Shown piece by piece: positions 1-6,107 of a DNA stretch of 6,364 nt (position 1 is its first letter; every line of letters begins with the position of its first letter). Position numbers and translations under genes: made by a program. The DNA is from Prevotellaceae bacterium UBA2757. Lineage in GTDB: Bacteria; Bacteroidota; Bacteroidia; Bacteroidales; Bacteroidaceae. The DNA lies in NCBI GenBank assembly GCA_002353215.1, contig DEJD01000054.1, forward strand, positions 1-6,364. Direction: 5' to 3'. The notes beneath the pieces are model-generated. The model saw only the letters and a list, made by a program, of their open reading frames with translations. It was not told the origin of the DNA and made no database searches.

Positions 1-386
1 ACAGATAGGAGGAAAAGAAAAATCCAGTGCTTATATCTGTTCAGCTGTTGTGGCAGAGTTTTGATGGCAAGTGAGAATAGACAATAGTTTCCTACGTTCC
101 AGACGAATGGTCCTAACCACCATGGAAGAAAAAAAATTGGAGCGAAAATAACACTGAAAACTGGAGAGTACAGAAAATAGATGCTATGTGCTTGAGCATA
201 TTCCAGATTGTATGGACTGAGTCCTTCCCAAAACATTCTGGTTGAGTCCTGGTAGTCGAAATAATTAGTATTTCTGCCTCGTGCTACTTCTAAGACTGTA
301 GCGAGTAAGGTGATTGCCATACCAAGCCAGAACACGCATCGTGGGTTACTGAAAAACCACTTTATAGCATTTATAATCTTGTTCAC
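1..386 (-). CDS. GT87-like polyprenyl-sugar glycosyltransferase, N-terminal part (3' end outside window)
   Basis: This is the last visible gene of the leftward operon; 128 codons are in the window and the frame is still open at the left edge. Translation shows a hydrophobic segment at about residues 16-34. A soluble loop follows with a YFDYQDST stretch (about 48-55), then FWEGLSPYN, then LYSPVFSVIFAPIFFLP (about 80-96) and more hydrophobic sequence. An Asp-bearing first periplasmic loop followed by a Y-x-P-x-F membrane segment is characteristic of GT87 (DUF2029) GT-C enzymes, which use polyprenyl-phosphate sugars as donors on the outer face of the inner membrane. The family call rests on these remembered patterns only. 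I chose a GTG start at 386-384 because it forms a GTGA overlap with the stop of the upstream aminotransferase, matching the coupling of the other operon genes. The next in-frame ATG (320-318, codon 23) would cut into the first membrane segment. Donor and acceptor are unknown. Other GT-C families are possible alternatives. Confidence 0.68.
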   Translation of the reverse strand, partial: MNKIINAIKWFFSNPRCVFWLGMAITLLATVLEVARGRNTNYFDYQDSTRMFWEGLSPYNLEYAQAHSIYFLYSPVFSVIFAPIFFLPWWLGPFVWNVGNYCLFSLAIKTLPQQLNRYKHWIFLFLLS

Positions 387-1501
387 TTGAATTTGAGTAT
401 TAGTTTCGTGATTTTTCTTATTTCTTCATCATTTAGTTCGTAGTAAAGGGGTAAGCGAACTAATGTGTCTGCATATCTGTCGCAATTTGGAAGAGAACGT
501 CCGTCGTGCTTATTTTCGTAGTATTTGCTTGAGTGAAGTGGCAGATAATGGAATGTGGTCTGCACACCATTATTCTTCAAATAGTTCATCAGAGATGTTC
601 GTACTTTCAGCGAAGGACACAACAGATAATACATGTGGTAGTTGTTTGTGGCATAATCTGGAAGGTCGGGTATTGTTATTCCATTGCCAATTTTGCCTCT
701 AAGAGCTTTGTCGTATTCTTCACATATGTGCTTGCGTTTATTCTGAATGTCCTCCATCTGTTCCAATTGTGCCCAAAGAAAAGCTGCATTCAGTTCTGAA
801 GGCAGGAATGAAGATCCCATGTCGCACCAACCGTATTTATTAACCATTCCACGGTAGAATTCTGCTCGGTTTGTACCCTTTTCCCACAGTATTTCTGCAC
901 GTCTGACAAATCGTTCGTCGTTTACAACCAACATACCGCCTTCACCACAACTGATATTCTTGGTCTCATGGAATGAGAATGCTGCTAAATGCCCGATTCC
1001 ACCGAGTGGCTTGCCCTTGTAATATGAGTCAATAGCTTGTGCTGCATCTTCTACGACAATAAGATTGTGCTCATTTGCCAGTTGCATGATTGCATCCATG
1101 TCACAAGCTACACCTGCATAGTGAACCACGACGATAACACGGGTCTTTTCGTTGATTAGTGGACGTATGTTATCTGCAGTTATGTTTGGGTTGTCCTTTC
1201 CGCTATCTGCAAATCGTACATAAGCCCCTTCGCGTAAAAAAGCCAGAGCAGAGGATACAAATGTGTACGATGGAACGATTACCTCGTCACCGGGTTTTAA
1301 GTTGCATAGCATAGCACACATCTCCAGTGCGTCTGTTCCCGATGTACATAAAAGACACTTGCGGAAGTTGTAACGTTTCTCAAAGAACCCGTGACATAAT
1401 TTGGTGAAGTCACCATTGCCTGACATCGTTGTGGAGTGACATACTTCTTGAATATAACTCAGTTCGCGTCCTGAACAATATGGCTTGTTAAACAGTATCA
1501 T
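383..1501 (-). CDS. wecE: dTDP-4-amino-4,6-dideoxygalactose transaminase (WecE/RffA family)
   Basis: A 372-residue PLP-dependent sugar aminotransferase of the DegT/DnrJ/EryC1 fold, close to the usual length of WecE (about 376). The family reaction converts dTDP-4-keto-6-deoxy-D-glucose plus glutamate to dTDP-4-amino-4,6-dideoxy-D-galactose in the cytoplasm. Visible signatures: TSGTDALEM at 53-61 for cofactor phosphate binding, PGDEVIVPSYTFVS near 70-83, HYAGVACDMD at 127-136, EDAAQ at 151-155 (Asp152 and Gln155 contact the PLP ring), SFHETKN at 176-182 with Lys181 as the Schiff-base lysine, and EKGTNR with FYRG in the substrate region. The HYAGVAC and FHETKN strings and the N-terminal FNKP region resemble E. 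coli WecE more than ArnB, PglE or VioA as I remember them, which supports the Fuc4N product. The ATG at 1501 overlaps the preceding glycosyltransferase stop as ATGA. The rmlB across the divergent promoter would supply its substrate. Related keto-sugar specificity cannot be excluded from sequence alone. Confidence 0.9.
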   Translation of the reverse strand: MILFNKPYCSGRELSYIQEVCHSTTMSGNGDFTKLCHGFFEKRYNFRKCLLCTSGTDALEMCAMLCNLKPGDEVIVPSYTFVSSALAFLREGAYVRFADSGKDNPNITADNIRPLINEKTRVIVVVHYAGVACDMDAIMQLANEHNLIVVEDAAQAIDSYYKGKPLGGIGHLAAFSFHETKNISCGEGGMLVVNDERFVRRAEILWEKGTNRAEFYRGMVNKYGWCDMGSSFLPSELNAAFLWAQLEQMEDIQNKRKHICEEYDKALRGKIGNGITIPDLPDYATNNYHMYYLLCPSLKVRTSLMNYLKNNGVQTTFHYLPLHSSKYYENKHDGRSLPNCDRYADTLVRLPLYYELNDEEIRKITKLILKFK

Positions 1502-2424
1502 GACTCAAAATTTATTTTTTCGCTTACCGTGAATATAGGACGCCCTTTAACTTGGTCGAAAATTTTTCCAATGTAGAGTCCGAGGATGCCCATCATGAAA
1601 AGAAGTACTCCGCCTACAAACCAAATCGAGAAAATAGTGGAAGTATATCCCTCTACCTCGTTCCACCCGGCATATTTTGCGAATATGTTGTAAATAGCCA
1701 TCAAGAATGAGAGTAGTGACATTGTAAAACCAATTCCTACCGCAAGGTGGAGTGGACGGTTGCTGTTACTTATGATTGAATTGTATGAGAGTTTTAGTAG
1801 TCGTCTCAAGTTGTACGAACTCTTTCCTTCAAGCCGATGATCATGATATACATCTACAGAACTCTTCTTGAATCCTAATGTGTGGATTAATTCTACAAAC
1901 GAACGCGAATATTCTGGTATGTCGCAATATGCTTTGACAATCTTCTTGCTGTAAATGCCAAATTCTGCAATGGCTTTGTCTGTATGGAATCCGCTCAGGA
2001 AGTCATATACCTTGTGAAAAACAGCTGATGACATACGTTTGAGGAATGTGTCGTCTCGAACAACCCTTCTGGCACTGACTATATCGTAACCTTCTAAGGC
2101 TTTCTTATACATAGCTGGCAGGTCTTCGGGCTTGTTCTGAAGGTCGCAGTCGATTACAGCTACATATTCTCCACTCGAATAAGTCAATCCCGCTGTTATT
2201 GCATAGGGCTGTCCGAAGTTGCGACTAAGGTTAAGACCTTTCACCTTTTTGTCCTTTGCGCATATCTCGACAATCTTTTCCCATGAATTGTCGGGTGAGC
2301 AGTCGTTTACCAACAGAATCTCATAGTCGTCAGTTAGTGGACTGATTGCCTTATGAATTCTGCTTACCAGTTCTGTAAGCATCTTTTCTCCGTGATAAAC
2401 GGGTGATACGATTGATAGTTCCAT
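1498..2424 (-). CDS. GT2 glycosyltransferase, DPM1/GtrB/ArnC type with two C-terminal membrane helices
   Basis: A 308-residue protein with an N-terminal GT-A domain of glycosyltransferase family 2 and a C-terminal membrane hairpin. The domain opens with LSIVSPVYHGE (3-13). It carries VNDCSPD at 39-45, LNLSRNFGQ near 64-72, the metal and nucleotide-sugar binding DCDLQ at 92-96, and GKSSYNLRRL at 200-209, a motif common just before the membrane part. Two hydrophobic segments lie at about 226-248 and 262-286, followed by a short basic tail. This architecture and length match enzymes that move a sugar from a nucleotide donor to a polyprenyl phosphate at the cytoplasmic face of the inner membrane (GtrB, ArnC, DPM1-like). 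The sugar is not readable from sequence. The neighbouring WecE suggests a 4-amino-4,6-dideoxyhexose as one candidate, while glucose or mannose are alternatives. The start overlaps the upstream stop as TAATG and the end overlaps wecE by 4 bases, so translation is probably coupled on both sides. Confidence 0.9.
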   Translation of the reverse strand: MELSIVSPVYHGEKMLTELVSRIHKAISPLTDDYEILLVNDCSPDNSWEKIVEICAKDKKVKGLNLSRNFGQPYAITAGLTYSSGEYVAVIDCDLQNKPEDLPAMYKKALEGYDIVSARRVVRDDTFLKRMSSAVFHKVYDFLSGFHTDKAIAEFGIYSKKIVKAYCDIPEYSRSFVELIHTLGFKKSSVDVYHDHRLEGKSSYNLRRLLKLSYNSIISNSNRPLHLAVGIGFTMSLLSFLMAIYNIFAKYAGWNEVEGYTSTIFSIWFVGGVLLFMMGILGLYIGKIFDQVKGRPIFTVSEKINFES

Positions 2425-4415
2425 TACATCTCAGTTTGTTTATACACCAATTCGTTTTTACACATTCGGCTCATATAGCTCTGTATAATTGCTTTCACTC
2501 GTTTCTCCATACGAGTCGTAAGTTCTGTATTCTCCGATTGCAGGTCTTCAGTCAGCATCCAGTCTTTCTTGTAGTTGTACAGTGCTTTTGCATTAGTACC
2601 GTCAAACATCAGGACATAATCGCCCTCTATATATTGGTATATTCCGTTGTTGTAGTTAATAGCCCAAGTCTGTTGATTGGGTGTTGTCAGCAGGTCGCAT
2701 CCGAAAGCTATATATGGATTTGGATATCCTACAAAACTAAGTACTGTAGGCATTATGTCTATCTGTTGTGCAATGGCATGACGGCGTTCTGCCTTTAGTC
2801 TGCCTGAAGGGTCGAAGAAAAGTATTGGCGCCCCATACAGACCTAATGCTGTCTGGTATTCCGCATGATCACTGATGTTTGTGTGGTCACTGGTAAGTAC
2901 GAATAATGTATGTTCATACCAGGGTTGTGCCTTAGCAGTTTCGAAGAACTTCCTAAGAGCCATATCGGTATATCTGATACATTTATGTATCGGGTTGTCA
3001 CCTTCGTCGGGGAAGGCAGTTCCGTATTCTTCTGGCACTGTGTACGGGTGGTGACTTGAGGCTGTGAATAGTGCAGTCATGAATGGTTCTTCCATCTCTG
3101 ACATCTTAGTCGCATAGTATTGCAGGAATGGTTCGTCCCATATAGCCCATGTGCCGTCGAAGTCTTTGTCACCGTCAAAACGTGGGTCTTCATTATATTC
3201 CGTTCTGCCATAATAGTTTTGGAACCCGGTGGCACGGGCAAATGCCTGAAATCCCATGGAACCGTTCTCTGCTCCATGGAAGAAAGCTGACTGATAACCG
3301 ATTTTTCCTAATTCACCGGCAATTCCGCTTACGTCATTAAGTGATGCAGAGGTTAGGAAAAACGGTTCTACGAACATCGGAATACTGCTCAGTATCGATG
3401 GCATCCCATCAATACTTTTTCTGCCGTTGGCAAATGTATAGTCAAACGATACGCAGTGCTGGTATAATGAGTCTATAAACGAAGTATATCCTTTGTAGTT
3501 CCCGTCTTCCAACAGTTCGTTGTAAGCTCCGATATATTCGCGCCCGAAACTTTCAACGATTAGTACCACTACATTTGTAAGTGGCTCTTTCATCTCTTTG
3601 GCATTTACGTTATGTAACGGACTATACAACTCGTCCATTTCCTCTTGACCCATATATTCAGGTACAGTAAATGGGGCTTTGTTTGCCGTGCGGATTAATG
3701 CGAATGGAGTATTGAGTATTACGGCAGCCTCCTGAGGGTGATTGACGTATTGGTTTGCATTACTTATAGTAATTGGTCTGACGGCTGTTGTAGCTCCTCC
3801 TCTCATGCCGCATATGGTAAGTGGTATGTATGCCAGAAGATAACAACCTGTAATAAGGTAGAAAGCCAGGTATCTTCGTCTTCTGTTTAGTACAATCTTG
3901 CTTTGTGGGTTGACATAAACGAAATACAGAATACAAGCTATAAGTGCAACAAAAAGAACGAGATACCAGTGATGAATGAATTCTGTAAGGAAAATACTCC
4001 CTAAATTACCTTCGTTGCTAAACTCACTGAAAACAGACATTGTTGTTCTTCTGCCTGTATATTGGAAATACACTGAGTCTATTACGTTTGCTGCAGCGCA
4101 TATGGTGTTTACTATGATAAATACCCACTTCGCTATATTCCTCCATCCTTGACTGTGGGCAAGGGGTAAGGGCATCAGCATAAGAAGTGCGTACAGGCAG
4201 TTGGTGTACAGAATGGCTGATGTGTCGAACAACAGACTGCCTTTCACAAGGTCTGTCCAATTATTTTCAAACAGGGAGTTCTTGAATGTTAGCCAGTTTT
4301 CAGCGATGAATTCGATGCGGCATATTGCATATACTGCGTACGCCAATAATATATTCCACGCAAATGCAATGACGTTGGAATAGACTCCTTTTCTTATGTT
4401 TATAAGACTTTTCAT
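2424..4415 (-). CDS. LTA synthase-like membrane phosphotransferase (sulfatase/alkaline phosphatase fold)
   Basis: First gene of the leftward operon, 663 residues from the ATG at 4415. About five membrane helices (roughly 13-34, 60-84, 94-113, 146-168, 181-203) precede a large extracytoplasmic sulfatase-fold domain from about 280 to 600, the layout of LtaS-type enzymes. Likely catalytic and metal sites are Glu288 in LIVESFG, Ser334 in ANGRKSIDGMPS, His455/His456 in SSHHPYT, and Asp510-His511 in LTSDHTN. Family members move phosphoglycerol or phosphoethanolamine from a phospholipid to a glycan or lipid in the envelope, forming a covalent enzyme intermediate; the donor and acceptor here are unknown. 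The nucleophile position is Ser rather than the Thr of S. aureus LtaS. The frame stays open up to a TTG at 4427, but that TTG lies inside the predicted -7 promoter box, so I reject the longer form. Its stop overlaps the next start as TAATG. A true sulfatase is unlikely because no Cys/Ser-x-Pro-x-Arg motif is visible. Confidence 0.88.
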   Translation of the reverse strand: MKSLINIRKGVYSNVIAFAWNILLAYAVYAICRIEFIAENWLTFKNSLFENNWTDLVKGSLLFDTSAILYTNCLYALLMLMPLPLAHSQGWRNIAKWVFIIVNTICAAANVIDSVYFQYTGRRTTMSVFSEFSNEGNLGSIFLTEFIHHWYLVLFVALIACILYFVYVNPQSKIVLNRRRRYLAFYLITGCYLLAYIPLTICGMRGGATTAVRPITISNANQYVNHPQEAAVILNTPFALIRTANKAPFTVPEYMGQEEMDELYSPLHNVNAKEMKEPLTNVVVLIVESFGREYIGAYNELLEDGNYKGYTSFIDSLYQHCVSFDYTFANGRKSIDGMPSILSSIPMFVEPFFLTSASLNDVSGIAGELGKIGYQSAFFHGAENGSMGFQAFARATGFQNYYGRTEYNEDPRFDGDKDFDGTWAIWDEPFLQYYATKMSEMEEPFMTALFTASSHHPYTVPEEYGTAFPDEGDNPIHKCIRYTDMALRKFFETAKAQPWYEHTLFVLTSDHTNISDHAEYQTALGLYGAPILFFDPSGRLKAERRHAIAQQIDIMPTVLSFVGYPNPYIAFGCDLLTTPNQQTWAINYNNGIYQYIEGDYVLMFDGTNAKALYNYKKDWMLTEDLQSENTELTTRMEKRVKAIIQSYMSRMCKNELVYKQTEM

Positions 4416-4423
4416 TTTATGGT

Positions 4424-4432
4424 GCAAAGTTA
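4424..4432 (-). promoter_or_regulatory. Leftward Bacteroidota -7 promoter box for the envelope operon
   Basis: The minus strand reads TAACTTTGC here, an exact fit to the Bacteroidota -7 consensus TAnnTTTG. It sits 8 bases before the ATG at 4415, so transcription would begin about 3-6 bases before the start codon, leaving almost no leader. I see no convincing TTG/TTTG -33 element at the expected distance upstream; the spacer is AT-rich. The box makes the in-frame TTG at 4427 an unlikely start. It is inferred from sequence only. Confidence 0.65.
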
Positions 4433-4454
4433 ATAATAATTAATCAGAAATGCG

Positions 4455-4463
4455 TATATTTGC
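4455..4463 (+). promoter_or_regulatory. Rightward Bacteroidota -7 promoter box for glf
   Basis: The plus strand reads TATATTTGC, an exact TAnnTTTG match, 16 bases before the ATG at 4480. The expected transcript start falls near 4466-4469, giving a leader of roughly 11-14 bases. The upstream in-frame ATG at 4450 precedes this box and would not be on the mRNA. The -33 region would fall near 4430-4436, on top of the leftward -7 box, and no strong -33 match is seen. The two promoters are therefore back to back and probably compete for polymerase. Confidence 0.68.
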
Positions 4464-4479
4464 CACGAAAATCATATTT

Positions 4480-5619
4480 ATGTCATCTTCTAAACCATAC
4501 GACTATCTGATAGTGGGTTCTGGACTCTTCGGAGCTACGTTTGCTTACAAGGCTGCCAAAGCAGGTAAAAAATGCCTTGTCATCGACAAGCGTCCTCATC
4601 TTGGTGGAAATGTTTATTGCGAATCCATCGATGGAATTAATGTACATAAGTATGGTGCACATATCTTCCATACTTCAAATCAGGAAGTTTGGAATTTTGT
4701 CAATTCCATCGTGCCCTTCAACCGATATACTAATTCTCCGGTAGCAAATTATGGTGGAAAACTCTTTAATTTGCCTTTCAACATGAATACCTTCTATCAG
4801 ATGTGGGGAGTCACCACACCTGAGGAGGCAAAGGCAAAAATTGAAGAACAGCGACAGGAGGCTTTGTCTACAATGCAGGCTGCAGGTGTATCTGAACCTC
4901 GCAATCTTGAGGAACAAGCTCTTGTGCTTATTGGGCGTGACATATATGAGACACTAATCAAGGGATATACTGAAAAACAGTGGGGACGTAAGTGCACCGA
5001 TCTTCCAGCTTTTATCATCAAGCGTCTGCCCGTGCGCTTTGTTTTCGATAATAATTATTTCAACGATAAGTATCAGGGCATTCCTATCGGTGGCTATAAT
5101 CTGCTGATAGACGGACTTCTCTCTGGCGTGGATACAAAAGTAAATGTCGATTTCTTCGATAATCGCAGTTATTGGGAGAACCTTGCAGACAAAATAGTTT
5201 TCACAGGTAAGATTGACGAATTTTACGGATACCGTTTTGGAAAACTTAATTACCGTACAGTCCGTTTCGAACAGGAAGTCCTCAAGCAGCCGAACTATCA
5301 GGGCAATGCTGTAGTGAATTATACTGAGGCGTCTGTGCCCTATACCCGTATCATAGAACATAAACATTTTGAAATGTTCGGACAGGAGGTGTATGACGTT
5401 CCTGCCACTGTCATCTCAAAAGAATACTCGACCGAATGGCAGGACGGAATGGAACCTTATTACCCTGTAAACGATGAGGCTAACAATTGTTTGGCTCAGA
5501 AATATCGTGACCTGGCTGACCGGGAACCGAATGTTATCTTCGGAGGTCGTCTTGCGGAATACAAATATTATGATATGGCACCAATCATTGAGAAGGTGCT
5601 GCAAATAGACATAAAATGA
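4480..5619 (+). CDS. glf: UDP-galactopyranose mutase
   Basis: A 379-residue flavoenzyme that interconverts UDP-galactopyranose and UDP-galactofuranose in the cytoplasm, supplying Galf for O-antigen, capsule or other surface glycans. The N-terminus has the FAD-binding VGSGLFG (12-18, GxGxxG), then DKRPHLGGNVY at 36-46 and HKYGAHIFHTS at 56-66. GYTEKQWG lies at 162-169 and is followed by KRLPVRF. FYGYRFGKLNYRT, PYTRIIEHKHF and KEYSTEW follow, and GRLAEYKYYDM at 356-366 closes the FAD site. These match the bacterial Glf family along its length, including the active-site arginines in the LPVRF/PYTRI and GRL regions. I place the start at 4480 because the ten-codon extension to an ATG at 4450 contains the -7 promoter box and lies upstream of the predicted transcript start. 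The last bases overlap ybeY as ATGA. No galactofuranosyltransferase gene is visible in the window. Confidence 0.96.
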   Translation: MSSSKPYDYLIVGSGLFGATFAYKAAKAGKKCLVIDKRPHLGGNVYCESIDGINVHKYGAHIFHTSNQEVWNFVNSIVPFNRYTNSPVANYGGKLFNLPFNMNTFYQMWGVTTPEEAKAKIEEQRQEALSTMQAAGVSEPRNLEEQALVLIGRDIYETLIKGYTEKQWGRKCTDLPAFIIKRLPVRFVFDNNYFNDKYQGIPIGGYNLLIDGLLSGVDTKVNVDFFDNRSYWENLADKIVFTGKIDEFYGYRFGKLNYRTVRFEQEVLKQPNYQGNAVVNYTEASVPYTRIIEHKHFEMFGQEVYDVPATVISKEYSTEWQDGMEPYYPVNDEANNCLAQKYRDLADREPNVIFGGRLAEYKYYDMAPIIEKVLQIDIK

Positions 5620-6062
5620 TTACATACACAACTGATGGCGTGAAGATGCCGCCAATAAAGCGTCGCGACATAAGTGCTTGGATAAAAAACGTAGCACAGT
5701 CTTATGGGAAGTCTGTTGGTGACATAGCTTATATCTTCTGTAATGACGAGAAGATCCTTGAAGTCAATCGTCAGTATCTTCAGCATGATTACTACACCGA
5801 CATAATAACGTTTGATTATTGTGACGACCTCGTTGAAATGGGTATTTCTGATACTATTTCCGGTGATATGTTCATCTCGCTCGATACAGTTCGCACCAAT
5901 GCAGCCGGACTCGGAGTCGATTATATGCAGGAACTTCATCGAGTCATTATTCATGGTGTACTCCATCTTTTGGGCATAAACGACAAAGGACCAGGAGAAC
6001 GCGAAATCATGGAAACCGCCGAAAATAAAGCACTCGCCCTCTTTCCCCTCTTGCCCCATTAA
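5616..6062 (+). CDS. ybeY: Endoribonuclease YbeY (16S rRNA maturation, ribosome quality control)
   Basis: A 148-residue UPF0054-family metal-dependent endoribonuclease, normal in length (about 140-155), acting in the cytoplasm on 16S rRNA 3'-end maturation and 70S quality control. Signatures are NRQYLQHDYYTDIITFDY at 51-68 (the family's TDVLSF region), SGDMFIS at 82-88, and the metal site HGVLHLLGIND at 113-123. His113 and His117 match the conserved ligands; the third ligand position is Asp123 instead of the His of E. coli YbeY, a variant I recall as usual in Bacteroidota. The ATG overlaps the glf stop by four bases, so the two are probably cotranscribed and translationally coupled, although glf is a surface-glycan gene and ybeY is housekeeping. 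The last residues (LFPLLPH) and the TAA are encoded inside a C-run repeat, so the C-terminal tail may have been remodelled by repeat growth. Confidence 0.94.
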   Translation: MITYTTDGVKMPPIKRRDISAWIKNVAQSYGKSVGDIAYIFCNDEKILEVNRQYLQHDYYTDIITFDYCDDLVEMGISDTISGDMFISLDTVRTNAAGLGVDYMQELHRVIIHGVLHLLGINDKGPGEREIMETAENKALALFPLLPH

Positions 6063-6083
6063 CCCCATAGCCCCATTACCCCC
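6045..6083 (+). repeat. Degenerate C-run tandem repeat spanning the ybeY stop; potential G-quadruplex on the minus strand
   Basis: Five runs of four or five C lie at 6045-6048, 6054-6057, 6063-6066, 6071-6074 and 6079-6083, separated by 4-5 bases. The last four form a loose CCCCATTA-type unit of 8-9 bases (spacers attaa, atag, atta). A shorter CCC at 6037-6039 may be a sixth. The TAA of ybeY (6060-6062) falls in one spacer. The minus strand carries the matching G-runs with short loops, a classic G-quadruplex pattern, and the G-rich strand is the template for rightward transcription. The rest of the 45-base gap to rmlB shows no clear -7 box and no hairpin terminator, so readthrough into rmlB is plausible. 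Confidence 0.7.
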
Positions 6084-6107
6084 TCTTGAACTTAAAAATC
6101 AACACAT

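Noticed and set aside
2403..2798. 131-codon plus-strand open frame opposite the LtaS-like gene end and GT2 start
   Set aside because: It spans the junction of two well-supported genes on the other strand. Its hydrophobic look comes from reading antisense of charged and hydrophobic codons.
4416..4427. Four-codon extension of the LtaS-like protein beginning at TTG 4427
   Set aside because: The TTG is part of the TAACTTTG promoter box; the ATG at 4415 is the natural start.
4424..4463. Short inverted repeat GCAAA...TTTGC around the divergent region, as a possible invertible promoter
   Set aside because: The arms are only 5 perfect bases (7 of 9 with mismatches) and are fully explained by two opposed -7 boxes. 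Known invertible promoters of Bacteroidota have longer repeats, and no recombinase gene is in the window.
4450..4479. Ten-codon N-terminal extension of glf beginning at ATG 4450
   Set aside because: It contains the -7 box TATATTTGC and lies upstream of the predicted transcript start. The residues do not resemble a Glf N-terminus, which begins just before the FAD motif.
4954..5367. 137-codon open frame on the minus strand inside glf
   Set aside because: It is antisense to conserved Glf motifs and its translation shows no recognisable domain or low-complexity secreted pattern.
5568..6068. 166-codon open frame on the minus strand opposite ybeY
   Set aside because: It lies antisense to a clear YbeY with intact family motifs, its translation is rich in Cys, His and Ile without domain signals, and it begins in the G-rich strand of the repeat.
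6063..6107. Possible terminator or separate promoter between ybeY and rmlB
   Set aside because: No stem-loop with a T-run and no TAnnTTTG box is present in these 45 bases; only the C-run repeat is visible.
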